Shown: positions 1 through 5,907, numbered from the stretch's first letter. The stretch: DNA of 5,937 bases from Flavobacteriia bacterium (GCA_011330545.1 DRQI01000344.1:1-5937), one strand, 5' to 3'. A program made the numbers and translations. Notes: a model not told the origin generated them from the letters alone.

Positions 1-317
1 TACCTAAAGGTGCTATCAACAGGACTGTCAAAATACCAACTGAATGGGTTGCCGTCAGGACAAACAATCATCATTTGGTACCTATCGGCATACTGTTGTA
101 ATTCCGGTACTTTGCTAATCCAATTGGTATAGTTGCCATAGGCGCCATGTAAAAGATAGAGTACCGGAAATTTTTCTCCTTTTTGATACGTATGTGGGGT
201 AATGACAATATTCGGGATATTTTTTTGCATAGACTTGCTGAATACTTTTAAGGTATCAATATTGGATGCAAAAAGGGTAGCGGAAAAAAATAGGAAAAGG
301 AGTAGTGTTTTTTTCAT
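1..317 (-). CDS. Secreted alpha/beta-hydrolase-fold esterase, N-terminal part (gene runs off the left edge)
   Basis: Reading the minus strand from the ATG at 317-315 gives 105 codons with no stop, so the C-terminal part lies outside the window. Residues 1-17 (MKKTLLLFLFFSATLFA) form a typical Sec signal peptide with likely cleavage after LFA, so the enzyme should be periplasmic, secreted or surface-exposed. The segment KFPVLYLLHGAYGNYTNW (about residues 49-66) is the strand plus oxyanion-hole HG motif of the putative-esterase family (PF00756: esterase D, feruloyl esterase XynC, antigen 85 group). MMIVCPDGNPFSWYFDSP (about 82-99) matches the next conserved block. The catalytic Ser (GxSxG), Asp and His would lie further downstream and cannot be seen. 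Family membership is well supported; the substrate (acyl ester, feruloyl-sugar ester or a thioester) cannot be decided. It follows the acyl-CoA dehydrogenase on the same strand, 81 bp away, with a strong hairpin in between. Confidence 0.85.
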   Translation of the reverse strand, partial: MKKTLLLFLFFSATLFASNIDTLKVFSKSMQKNIPNIVITPHTYQKGEKFPVLYLLHGAYGNYTNWISKVPELQQYADRYQMMIVCPDGNPFSWYFDSPVDSTFR

Positions 318-340
318 GGTGGTTGGTTTAAAACGTATTC

Positions 341-375
341 TAACCCTTCCAGCATTTCAAACGCTGGAAGGGTTA
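341..375 (-). repeat. 35-bp near-perfect palindrome; hairpin between acyl-CoA dehydrogenase and esterase genes
   Basis: The arms TAACCCTTCCAGC (341-353) and GCTGGAAGGGTTA (363-375) are perfectly complementary over 13 bp. The centre also pairs apart from one position (354 with 362) around a C at 358. In a minus-strand transcript that odd position is a G-U wobble; in a plus-strand transcript it is an A-C mismatch. The RNA hairpin is therefore better formed in the direction in which both flanking genes are read. It starts 24 bp past the dehydrogenase stop and is a plausible terminator or attenuator. However, no U-tract follows it on the minus strand, and the T-run lies on the upstream side, so it is not a textbook intrinsic terminator. 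It may instead be a mobile or dispersed palindromic repeat, or a 3'-end stabilising hairpin. Confidence 0.6.
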
Positions 376-398
376 AAAAAGCTCAAAAAGTTTTATTA

Positions 399-1541
399 TT
401 AATCACGCAACACACTCCTAGAAATCACAATTTTCTGTATTTCTGAAGTACCTTCGTAAATCTGTGTAATTTTTGCGTCACGCATCAGGCGTTCTACATG
501 GTATTCTTTTACAAAGCCATAGCCACCATGTATTTGAACGGCTTCTACGGTAACACGCATGGCCATTTCGGCGGCATATAGTTTTGCCATGGCACTGGAT
601 GTATCGTAGCTATTGTGTTGGTCTTTATCCCAGGCCGCTTTGAGGCATAAAAATCTGGCGGCTTCTATTTCGGTTGCCATATCTGCTAATTTAAACGCGA
701 TGGCCTGATGCCTGCTAATCTCTTTTCCGAAGGCTTTTCGTTCTTTTGAATATTGTAAGGCCAATTCGTATGCCCCGGAGGCAATTCCTAAGGCTTGTGA
801 TGCAATGCCAATACGGCCGCCGGCTAAAGTTTTCATAGCGAATTTGAATCCAAAACCATCATCGCCAATTCTATTTTCTTTGGGTACTTTTACATCGGTA
901 AATAACAAGGAGTGTGTATCTGAGCCGCGGATACCCAATTTATTTTCTTTGGGGCCAACAACAAAACCTTCCATGCCTTTTTCTACAATTAATGCATTGA
1001 TGCCATGATGCCCTTTTTCGGGGTGCGTCTGTGCCATTACCAAATATACACTTGCATTACCACCATTGGTAATCCAGTTTTTGGTTCCGTTCAAAAGATA
1101 ATAATCGCCTTTATCAATAGCTGTTGTTTTTTGTGAAGTAGCATCACTACCGGCTTCGGGTTCGCTTAAACAAAAAGCCCCGATAATTTCTCCTGTTGCC
1201 AACCTAGTTAGGTATTTTTGTTTTTGTTCTTCGGTTCCGTATTTTTCGAGCCCCCAGCATACCAACGAATTGTTAACTGACATTACTACTGAAGCAGAAG
1301 CGTCTATTTTAGAAATTTCTTCCATAGCCAATACATACGAGATGGTATCCATACCGCCGCCGCCGTATTTCGGGTCGGTCATCATTCCGAGAAAACCCAA
1401 TTCCCCCATTTTTTTAATTTGTTCGTGTGGAAATTGTTGTTTTTCATCGCGTTCTATCACTCCCGGCAATAGTTCTTGTTGTGCAAAATCGCGAGCGGCA
1501 TCGCGAATCATTATATGTTCTTCTGTAAGGCTAAAATCCAT
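399..1541 (-). CDS. Acyl-CoA dehydrogenase (short-chain/butyryl-CoA dehydrogenase type)
   Basis: This flavoenzyme oxidises an acyl-CoA to the trans-2-enoyl-CoA in the cytoplasm and passes electrons to electron-transfer flavoprotein. The 380-residue length is normal for the family. The order is an N-terminal helical domain (1-120), a middle beta domain (121-235) and a C-terminal helical domain. Signature 1 is visible as AFCLSEPEAGSDA (122-134), the FAD-contacting WITN at 156-159, the ERKAFGK segment at 267-273, signature 2 starting at QIHGGYGF (336-343), and IYEGTSEIQ (361-369), in which Glu363 is the expected catalytic base. The position of that Glu fits short/medium-chain and butyryl-CoA dehydrogenases rather than isovaleryl-CoA or long-chain types. 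Chain-length preference is an inference. The gene has no etfAB or other beta-oxidation partner in view. It is transcribed away from anmK and towards the esterase. The ATG at 1541-1539 gives the conserved start MDFSLTEEH; no Shine-Dalgarno precedes it, as is usual in Bacteroidota. Confidence 0.95.
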   Translation of the reverse strand: MDFSLTEEHIMIRDAARDFAQQELLPGVIERDEKQQFPHEQIKKMGELGFLGMMTDPKYGGGGMDTISYVLAMEEISKIDASASVVMSVNNSLVCWGLEKYGTEEQKQKYLTRLATGEIIGAFCLSEPEAGSDATSQKTTAIDKGDYYLLNGTKNWITNGGNASVYLVMAQTHPEKGHHGINALIVEKGMEGFVVGPKENKLGIRGSDTHSLLFTDVKVPKENRIGDDGFGFKFAMKTLAGGRIGIASQALGIASGAYELALQYSKERKAFGKEISRHQAIAFKLADMATEIEAARFLCLKAAWDKDQHNSYDTSSAMAKLYAAEMAMRVTVEAVQIHGGYGFVKEYHVERLMRDAKITQIYEGTSEIQKIVISRSVLRD

Positions 1542-1580
1542 AATACTATAATCTAATTAGAGCTGTATAAATAATAGCCC

Positions 1581-1588
1581 CAAAGATA
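1581..1588 (-). promoter_or_regulatory. Candidate -7 box of the acyl-CoA dehydrogenase promoter
   Basis: The minus strand reads TATCTTTG here, an exact match to the Bacteroidota sigma-ABfr -7 consensus TAnnTTTG. It lies 40 bp upstream of the dehydrogenase ATG, a reasonable leader length. No clear TTG -33 element sits 19-21 bp further upstream. An inverted repeat (1592-1626) occupies that place instead, so activation or repression by a bound regulator is possible. Confidence 0.45.
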
Positions 1589-1591
1589 CGG

Positions 1592-1626
1592 AATTTGTAA
1601 AAATCTTGCCGTATTTTTACGAAATT
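1592..1626. promoter_or_regulatory. Imperfect inverted repeat next to the dehydrogenase promoter (possible operator)
   Basis: The left arm AATTTGTAAAAAT (1592-1604) is complementary to ATTTTTAC (1613-1620) plus AAATT (1622-1626): 13 pairs with one bulged G at 1621 and an 8-bp spacer. A second, competing pair ATACGG (1586-1591) and CCGTAT (1609-1614) overlaps it. It sits directly upstream of the TATCTTTG box, where a -33 element would be expected. A two-fold site here could bind a dimeric regulator; genes for acyl-CoA metabolism are often controlled by TetR-type proteins, but no regulator gene is in the window. AT-rich sequence makes chance palindromes more likely. Confidence 0.35.
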
Positions 1627-1639
1627 ATGAAATGAGCCA

Positions 1640-1697
1640 TGACAATTAAGTTGATACCTACCAAAATGATTCTTGGCGAATTCCATCTGACAATTAA
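1640..1697. repeat. 10-bp direct repeat TGACAATTAA upstream of anmK
   Basis: TGACAATTAA occurs at 1640-1649 and again at 1688-1697, start to start 48 bp apart. Each copy is preceded by CCAT, directly or after one extra base. The second copy ends 21 bp before the anmK ATG. The pair could be regulator-binding sites in the anmK promoter region, or the remnant of a small duplication. I see no convincing TAnnTTTG box for anmK itself. Confidence 0.3.
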
Positions 1698-1718
1698 AAA
1701 TAAATAAAATATAAACAG

Positions 1719-2792
1719 ATGAATAACATTCCAAAATATGTCATTGGTATCATGAGTGGCACCTCTTTAGACGGTGTTGATATTTGTTATGTAAAGTTTG
1801 AATATACTGATTCATACCGTTTTGACATCCTAAAAGCAACCACCTTTAAATATGAAGAGGGTTGGAAATCGAAATTGAAAAATGCATTTACGGCTGATAC
1901 GGTTTCTTTAGAGAAATTGGATATAGAATATGGTGCGTATTTAGCGAAACTTATCAATAGGTTTATTAGTGAAAATGGAATTGGCAAGGTTGATTTCATC
2001 GCGTCTCACGGCCATACCATTTTTCATAAACCCGAAGAGGGATATACCTTGCAAATTGGCAACGGGCAAGTCATGGCCAATACTACGCAACAAAAAGTGG
2101 TATATGATTTTAGAACGCAAGATGTGGCTTTAGGCGGACAAGGGGCGCCCTTGGTTCCGATTGGGGATGAATTATTATTTGGGGAGTATGCATATTGTTT
2201 GAATTTAGGAGGTTTTGTAAATGTATCGTTTCGTAACAATGGCAAGCGCATAGCTTTTGATATTTGCCCGGTAAATATTGTGTTGAACCATTATGTTAGA
2301 AAAGTAGGATTGGAATATGATGACAAAGGGAAATTGGCAGCATTGGGTGAGGTGTACCAACCGTTATTTGATGCGTTGAACGGATTGGAATATTACCGGT
2401 TGCCTCATCCTAAATCATTGGGATACGAATGGATTGTTGAGGTTGTCATTCCGCTAATAGATAGTTATCAACTCAAAATAGAAGATATTCTGTGCACTTT
2501 TACAGAACATGTGGCTTTTCAAATTTCTAAAGTAGTGCGACAAAAAGCGCAACTATTAGTTACCGGAGGCGGGGCGTTTAACACTTTTTTGATGGATAGG
2601 ATAGGGTTTTATTTAGCAAAAAAAATAGTGTTGCCGAGTCCTGAACTCATAGATTTTAAAGAGGCATTGGTTTTTGCTTTTTTAGGCTTGCTGCGGGTTG
2701 ACAATTTGGTGAACTGTTTGCAGAGTGTTACAGGGGCTTCTAAAGACCATAGTTCGGGGAGTATTTGTGAGCCTATGAATAATCTGAATTGA
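1719..2792 (+). CDS. anmK: Anhydro-N-acetylmuramic acid kinase
   Basis: AnmK hydrolyses the 1,6-anhydro ring of anhydro-N-acetylmuramic acid and phosphorylates it with ATP to N-acetylmuramic acid 6-phosphate, recycling peptidoglycan in the cytoplasm. The protein has 357 residues, close to the usual 360-370. Visible blocks, in order, are the phosphate-binding GIMSGTSLDGVD (10-21), SHGHTIFHKP (96-105) with TLQIGNGQ (110-117), DFRTQDVALGGQGAPLVP (130-147), LNLGGFVNVS (161-170), AFDICPVN (179-186), PKSLGYEW (231-238), LLVTGGGAFN (279-288) and VTGASKDHSSGSI (337-349). Asp181 aligns with the catalytic Asp of the E. coli DTGPGN motif, which is here DICPVN. The ATG at 1719 directly precedes the conserved N-terminus; the leader is A-rich without a Shine-Dalgarno. 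The gene is alone on its strand, divergent from the dehydrogenase, and its last 20 bp overlap the end of the convergent aminotransferase. No murQ or other recycling gene is in view. Confidence 0.95.
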   Translation: MNNIPKYVIGIMSGTSLDGVDICYVKFEYTDSYRFDILKATTFKYEEGWKSKLKNAFTADTVSLEKLDIEYGAYLAKLINRFISENGIGKVDFIASHGHTIFHKPEEGYTLQIGNGQVMANTTQQKVVYDFRTQDVALGGQGAPLVPIGDELLFGEYAYCLNLGGFVNVSFRNNGKRIAFDICPVNIVLNHYVRKVGLEYDDKGKLAALGEVYQPLFDALNGLEYYRLPHPKSLGYEWIVEVVIPLIDSYQLKIEDILCTFTEHVAFQISKVVRQKAQLLVTGGGAFNTFLMDRIGFYLAKKIVLPSPELIDFKEALVFAFLGLLRVDNLVNCLQSVTGASKDHSSGSICEPMNNLN

Positions 2793-4101
2793 ATTGTTGC
2801 AAACGGTTTTCTAAATCGGCAAACTGTGATTCGTCAACCTGAGATACACAGGCCCGTAACCCTTCTGTTCTTTCGCTGCCGGTAATGGCTAATGAAATGG
2901 CAGAGATGCCATAATAAAGCAATTTTTCTAACAGTTCTTCCCCCGACATATTCTTATAGGAAAAGGTAAAATAGAATCCGTCTGCCAATGGTTTCTCTTC
3001 GTCTTTGTCGTATACAATACTAAAACCGTTTTCGGTAAATAATTTTTTCATGATATGGGCACGTTTGCCATAAACTTTTACCTGCGAAACAAAATCAAAA
3101 GTACCGTCATTTACGGCTTTTAACATGGCTGCCAATCCGTATTGTGCCGAATGCGTGACTCCCGAAGAGAGGGCGTACAGTACTTTGTAAATTAAATTGT
3201 GGCCGAAGAGAGGATTTCCATAAATTTCATTTAGTGTAGGATATGATTTTTTAAACAATTGGTCATTGATAACCATCATTCCTACCCGTTGGCCGGCATA
3301 CGAAAAGGCTTTTGAACTTGAAATCAATAAAATCCAATTGTCAGTATAATTAGCAACGGTAGGCTGGTACGGCGGTTGCCCCGGTTTTGAGTAATCTTTA
3401 CGGAAATCCATGGCAAAATAGGCCATATCTTCTATTACGATAACATCGTATTTAGTGGCGAGTTCTCCGATAATTTGCAATTCTTTTTCACTAAAACAAA
3501 TCCAAGACGGATTGTTGGGGTTAGAATACAAAATAGTAGAAATAGTACCTTTTTTGAGATAGGATTCTAATTTTTCTTTAAGGGCTTCCCCACGATACTT
3601 ATAAACGTCAAAAGTTTCGTATTTTTTGTCTAAAACATCTAATTGTTGTTTTTGCACCGGAAATCCGGGGTCAATAAAAAGAACGGTATCCTTGTTAGGA
3701 TTTAATTTTGTCAGCATTAAAAAAGCGGCAAATCCACCTTGCATAGACCCTACTGTGGGTATACAGCCTTTGCTGTTAACGGTAATATTTAAAAAGTTTT
3801 TTACGAACCGCGCTATTTCGATTTTGAGATGGGTTACCCCGTCAATCATGGGATATTTTGAGGCAACGCCAGATTGTAAGGCCGCTATTTCTGCATTGAT
3901 TCCTATTTCAGGTGAGGGTAAGCCCGGTACGCCCATTTCCATCCGTATGAATTTCTCACCGGTTTCACGTTCAATGTCGTTGATAAGGCTTACCAATTCT
4001 CTAATAGAGGCTTTCCCTATATTTTTTATTCCCGATTTGGCAATTAAATCTTTTACAATAGTATAGTTTATAGGTGTTTTTTTGTTTGTTATCGCTTCCA
4101 T
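2773..4101 (-). CDS. PLP-dependent class I/II (fold-type I) aminotransferase
   Basis: This enzyme transfers amino groups between an amino acid and a 2-oxo acid using pyridoxal phosphate; the substrate cannot be read from the sequence. With the ATG at 4101 the protein has 442 residues. Seen in order are MGVPGLPS (56-63), the PLP-phosphate-side SMQGG (119-123), NPNNPSW (194-200), EDMAYF (224-229) with the pyridine-binding Asp225 and Tyr228, SSSKAFSYAGQRVG (261-274) with the Schiff-base Lys264 and phosphate-binding Arg272, and TEGLRACVS (412-420) with the carboxylate-binding Arg416. All key residues are present. The reading frame is open further upstream to a TTG at 4122, but that codon lies inside a TAATTTTG promoter box, so I prefer the ATG at 4101. 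The wording resembles a Bacteroidota family annotated only as 'aminotransferase', from memory. Its 3' end overlaps that of anmK, and it is divergent from nhaD. Confidence 0.9.
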   Translation of the reverse strand: MEAITNKKTPINYTIVKDLIAKSGIKNIGKASIRELVSLINDIERETGEKFIRMEMGVPGLPSPEIGINAEIAALQSGVASKYPMIDGVTHLKIEIARFVKNFLNITVNSKGCIPTVGSMQGGFAAFLMLTKLNPNKDTVLFIDPGFPVQKQQLDVLDKKYETFDVYKYRGEALKEKLESYLKKGTISTILYSNPNNPSWICFSEKELQIIGELATKYDVIVIEDMAYFAMDFRKDYSKPGQPPYQPTVANYTDNWILLISSSKAFSYAGQRVGMMVINDQLFKKSYPTLNEIYGNPLFGHNLIYKVLYALSSGVTHSAQYGLAAMLKAVNDGTFDFVSQVKVYGKRAHIMKKLFTENGFSIVYDKDEEKPLADGFYFTFSYKNMSGEELLEKLLYYGISAISLAITGSERTEGLRACVSQVDESQFADLENRLQQFNSDYS

Positions 4102-4119
4102 CAGGTCTGAATTATAGTG

Positions 4120-4127
4120 CAAAATTA
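4120..4127 (-). promoter_or_regulatory. Candidate -7 box of the aminotransferase promoter
   Basis: The minus strand reads TAATTTTG, an exact TAnnTTTG match, 18 bp upstream of the ATG at 4101. This would give a short leader of roughly ten bases. A TTTG lies at 4157-4154 on the same strand, but the 26-bp gap to the -7 box is longer than the usual 19-21. The box covers the alternative TTG codon at 4122-4120, which argues against that codon as the start. A 10-bp palindrome TAGAATTCTA (4139-4148) falls in the spacer. Confidence 0.45.
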
Positions 4128-4205
4128 CGGAAAGTAATTAGAATTCTACTATTCAAACGATGTTTTAAAATGGCCTGAGGAAGCTAGAATAAGATTTATT
4201 TTTCT

Positions 4206-4226
4206 AATTTTATAGATTATAAAATT
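4206..4226. promoter_or_regulatory. 21-bp palindrome upstream of nhaD (possible operator)
   Basis: The arms AATTTTATA (4206-4214) and TATAAAATT (4218-4226) are perfectly complementary around a central GAT. The site lies 43 bp upstream of the nhaD ATG in the divergent region between the aminotransferase and nhaD, and it overlaps a weak -7-like TAATTTTA (4205-4212). A two-fold site with 9-bp arms fits a dimeric DNA-binding regulator. The composition is purely A/T in the arms, so a chance origin is not excluded. Confidence 0.35.
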
Positions 4227-4241
4227 TCTTATTTTTATTCT

Positions 4242-4249
4242 TATATTTA
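4242..4249 (+). promoter_or_regulatory. Weak candidate -7 box for nhaD
   Basis: TATATTTA matches TAnnTTTG at all fixed positions except the last. It lies 20 bp upstream of the nhaD ATG. No TTG stands 19-21 bp further upstream; that place is taken by the right side of the 4206-4226 palindrome. The assignment is tentative, since the whole stretch 4195-4260 is extremely AT-rich. Confidence 0.25.
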
Positions 4250-4269
4250 ACCCAACTTAAATCCAAACT

Positions 4270-5652
4270 ATGATAGCTTTAATAATTTTCATTTTTATTT
4301 TCGGGTACATTGGTATCACTTTAGAACATCCTTTAAAAATGGACAAAACTGTCCCGGCATTGTTAATGGCTGCTATTATGTGGGCATTATTGGCGGTAGG
4401 ATTTCACCAAGGATGGTTTAATGTCATTGATGCACACGAAAATGTTTTTAGCTTTTTAGGAGGCCAAAAGGAACATGCAGAAGAAGGTTTTACCAATTTG
4501 TTATTACATCATTTGGGTAAAACAGCAGAAATTTTAGTATTTCTGATTGGGGCGATGACCATTGTTGAAATTATTGATTTGCACCGAGGATTTGATGTGT
4601 TGAAGAGTTGGATTAAAACCAAGAGTAAGAAAAAATTGTTGTGGATAGTGGCCATTATAGGTTTTATTTTATCGGCTATTATTGACAATTTAACAGCAAC
4701 TATTGTGTTGATAACCTTGCTTAGAAAGTTAATTGTAAACAGAAAAGACCGATTGTGGTATGCCGGATTGATTGTCATTGCTGCCAATGCCGGTGGTGCT
4801 TGGTCGCCCATAGGTGATGTTACCACAACGATGCTTTGGATTGGCAAAAGGGTTTCTGCGGCACATTTGGTTGAAAGGTTGGTATTGCCTTCTATTGTAA
4901 GTATGGTCATCCCAACATTTATAGCAACCTTGCTCCCGGCATTTAAAGGGAATGTAGAGGTCGATATTAATGATTATGACGAAGAAGACCAAGCTTTATT
5001 GAGTAGTAGGACAATGTTATTTTTAGGCTTGGGAATGATTGTTTCTGTACCTATTTTTAAAACACTTACACACTTACCGCCTTATATTGGGATGATGTTG
5101 GCCTTAGGGGTTGTTTGGTTGGTATCAGAATATATTCACCCCGAAGAAGATTTTACTGAAGAGCGCAAACATTTGTATTCGGCGCATCAGGCTTTGTCAA
5201 GGATAGAAATGTCGAGTATTTTGTTTTTCTTAGGTATTTTGATGGCCGTTGCCGCCCTAGAAACCCTAGTATATGGCAGTGTTATGGTTGATGGTGCTGA
5301 AATGCAGGTAGGTACGCTGCGGTATCTGGCGGAGATGTTGAATAGTGCCATTCCTAATCAGAGTATTGTTATTTTTATTTTAGGGATACTTTCTGCAATT
5401 ATTGATAATGTTCCGTTGGTAGCCGCTTCTATGGGAATGTACAATTTACCCATGGATGATACTATCTGGCATTTAATTGCCTATGCCGCCGGTACCGGTG
5501 GCAGTATGCTCATTATAGGCTCGGCGGCAGGTGTTGCCGCCATGGGTATGGAAAAAATAGATTTTATCTGGTACCTTAAAAAAATTACTTGGTTGGCAGT
5601 GATTGGATTTGCTGTAGGATTTGTCTTACTCTTATTTATGGAGTCAATTTAG
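4270..5652 (+). CDS. nhaD: NhaD-type sodium:proton antiporter
   Basis: This inner-membrane secondary transporter expels Na+ (or Li+) in exchange for protons, supporting salt tolerance and pH homeostasis; it belongs to the ion-transporter superfamily. The protein has 460 residues and about 12 hydrophobic segments, at roughly 2-17, 26-45, 86-104, 124-150, 163-178, 204-224, 247-264, 270-287, 313-334, 362-390, 398-424 and 438-456. Diagnostic stretches are GYIGITLEHPLKMDK (12-26), FLIGAMTIVEIIDLHRGF (91-108), SAIIDNLTATIV (135-146), NAGGAWSPIGDVTTTMLW (173-190), SAIIDNVPLVAAS (375-387) and GTGGSMLIIGSAAGVAAMG (408-426). The two SAIIDN motifs with Asp139 and Asp379 reflect the internal two-fold repeat of this fold. 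Cytosolic or periplasmic loops at 228-245 and 289-312 are rich in acidic and charged residues. The ATG at 4270 opens directly into the first membrane helix, and no better start is seen. The gene stands alone on its strand. Confidence 0.93.
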   Translation: MIALIIFIFIFGYIGITLEHPLKMDKTVPALLMAAIMWALLAVGFHQGWFNVIDAHENVFSFLGGQKEHAEEGFTNLLLHHLGKTAEILVFLIGAMTIVEIIDLHRGFDVLKSWIKTKSKKKLLWIVAIIGFILSAIIDNLTATIVLITLLRKLIVNRKDRLWYAGLIVIAANAGGAWSPIGDVTTTMLWIGKRVSAAHLVERLVLPSIVSMVIPTFIATLLPAFKGNVEVDINDYDEEDQALLSSRTMLFLGLGMIVSVPIFKTLTHLPPYIGMMLALGVVWLVSEYIHPEEDFTEERKHLYSAHQALSRIEMSSILFFLGILMAVAALETLVYGSVMVDGAEMQVGTLRYLAEMLNSAIPNQSIVIFILGILSAIIDNVPLVAASMGMYNLPMDDTIWHLIAYAAGTGGSMLIIGSAAGVAAMGMEKIDFIWYLKKITWLAVIGFAVGFVLLLFMESI

Positions 5653-5710
5653 GTTTGTACAGCAATTTCATTGCAGTTACTTTAGTTTCTATAAACTATA
5701 AAGGGCATCG

Positions 5711-5893
5711 TCATTCGACAGAGTGAAGAACGAGCGACGAGGCTGTCTGAAAAGTTTTTATATCGTCATTTTGAGTGCAGTCGAAAAATTTCAATTACTT
5801 GGTAATGAATTAATTATCATTTTTAAAGATTCTTCATTTCATTCTGAATGATGACACTTTTCAGACAGCCCCTTCATACCTCATTTAGAATGA
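5711..5893. repeat. Cluster of four diverged TCATTCTGA-type repeats, two in each orientation
   Basis: Four related stretches of about 21-26 bp occur. Two read on the plus strand, at 5711-5731 (TCATTCGACAGAGTGAAGAAC) and 5766-5791 (begins TCATTTTGAGTGCAGTCGAA). Two read on the minus strand, at 5851-5826 (begins TCATTCAGAATGAAATGAAG) and 5893-5871 (begins TCATTCTAAATGAGG). They share a core like TCATTCtgA..GAa.tGAAGAA. The order is plus, plus, minus, minus, so they form nested inverted pairs, the inner pair lying inside the terminal inverted repeats at 5739-5872. Similar phrases recur in intergenic DNA of many Bacteroidota genomes, from memory and unverified. Divergence is high: the inner pair matches at about 16 of 26 positions. 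Confidence 0.5.
5739..5872. mobile_element. MITE-like element with 17-bp terminal inverted repeats
   Basis: The left end GAGGCTGTCTGAAAAGT (5739-5755) and the reverse complement of the right end GGGGCTGTCTGAAAAGT (5872-5856) agree at 16 of 17 positions, 14 of them in an unbroken perfect core from GGCTG onward. The enclosed unit is 134 bp and has no coding capacity for a transposase. This fits a miniature inverted-repeat element moved in trans, or two facing insertion-sequence ends left after deletion. I see no clear target-site duplication: the flanks are AGCGAC on the left and TTCATA on the right. The ends resemble insertion-sequence ends of the GGGGCTGTCT type, but I cannot name the family with confidence. 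Because it lies 87 bp past the nhaD stop, the folded RNA might also act as a 3'-end structure for nhaD. Confidence 0.5.
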
Positions 5894-5907
5894 CAGGCTC
5901 ATTTTAA

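Noticed and set aside
202..402. Plus-strand open frame of 66 codons
   Set aside because: It runs antisense through the esterase signal-peptide region and across the hairpin, has no recognisable domain, and its composition reflects the opposite strand.
805..1551. Plus-strand open frames within the acyl-CoA dehydrogenase gene
   Set aside because: They are antisense shadows of a well-conserved enzyme and show no protein-like features of their own.
1546..1734. Minus-strand open frame of 62 codons in the dehydrogenase-anmK gap
   Set aside because: It starts inside anmK on the opposite strand, ends within the promoter region and carries no motif; the gap is better explained as two divergent promoters.
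3626..4066. Plus-strand open frame of 146 codons opposite the aminotransferase
   Set aside because: It is long but wholly antisense to a coding sequence with all catalytic residues intact, and shows no recognisable fold.
4509..4992. Minus-strand open frames opposite nhaD
   Set aside because: They overlap conserved membrane segments of NhaD and are explained as shadows of its codon pattern.
4684..5406. The repeated SAIIDN motifs in nhaD as a possible gene fusion or recent duplication
   Set aside because: The two-fold internal repeat with paired Asp-Asn motifs is a normal property of this transporter superfamily; the DNA of the two copies is diverged.
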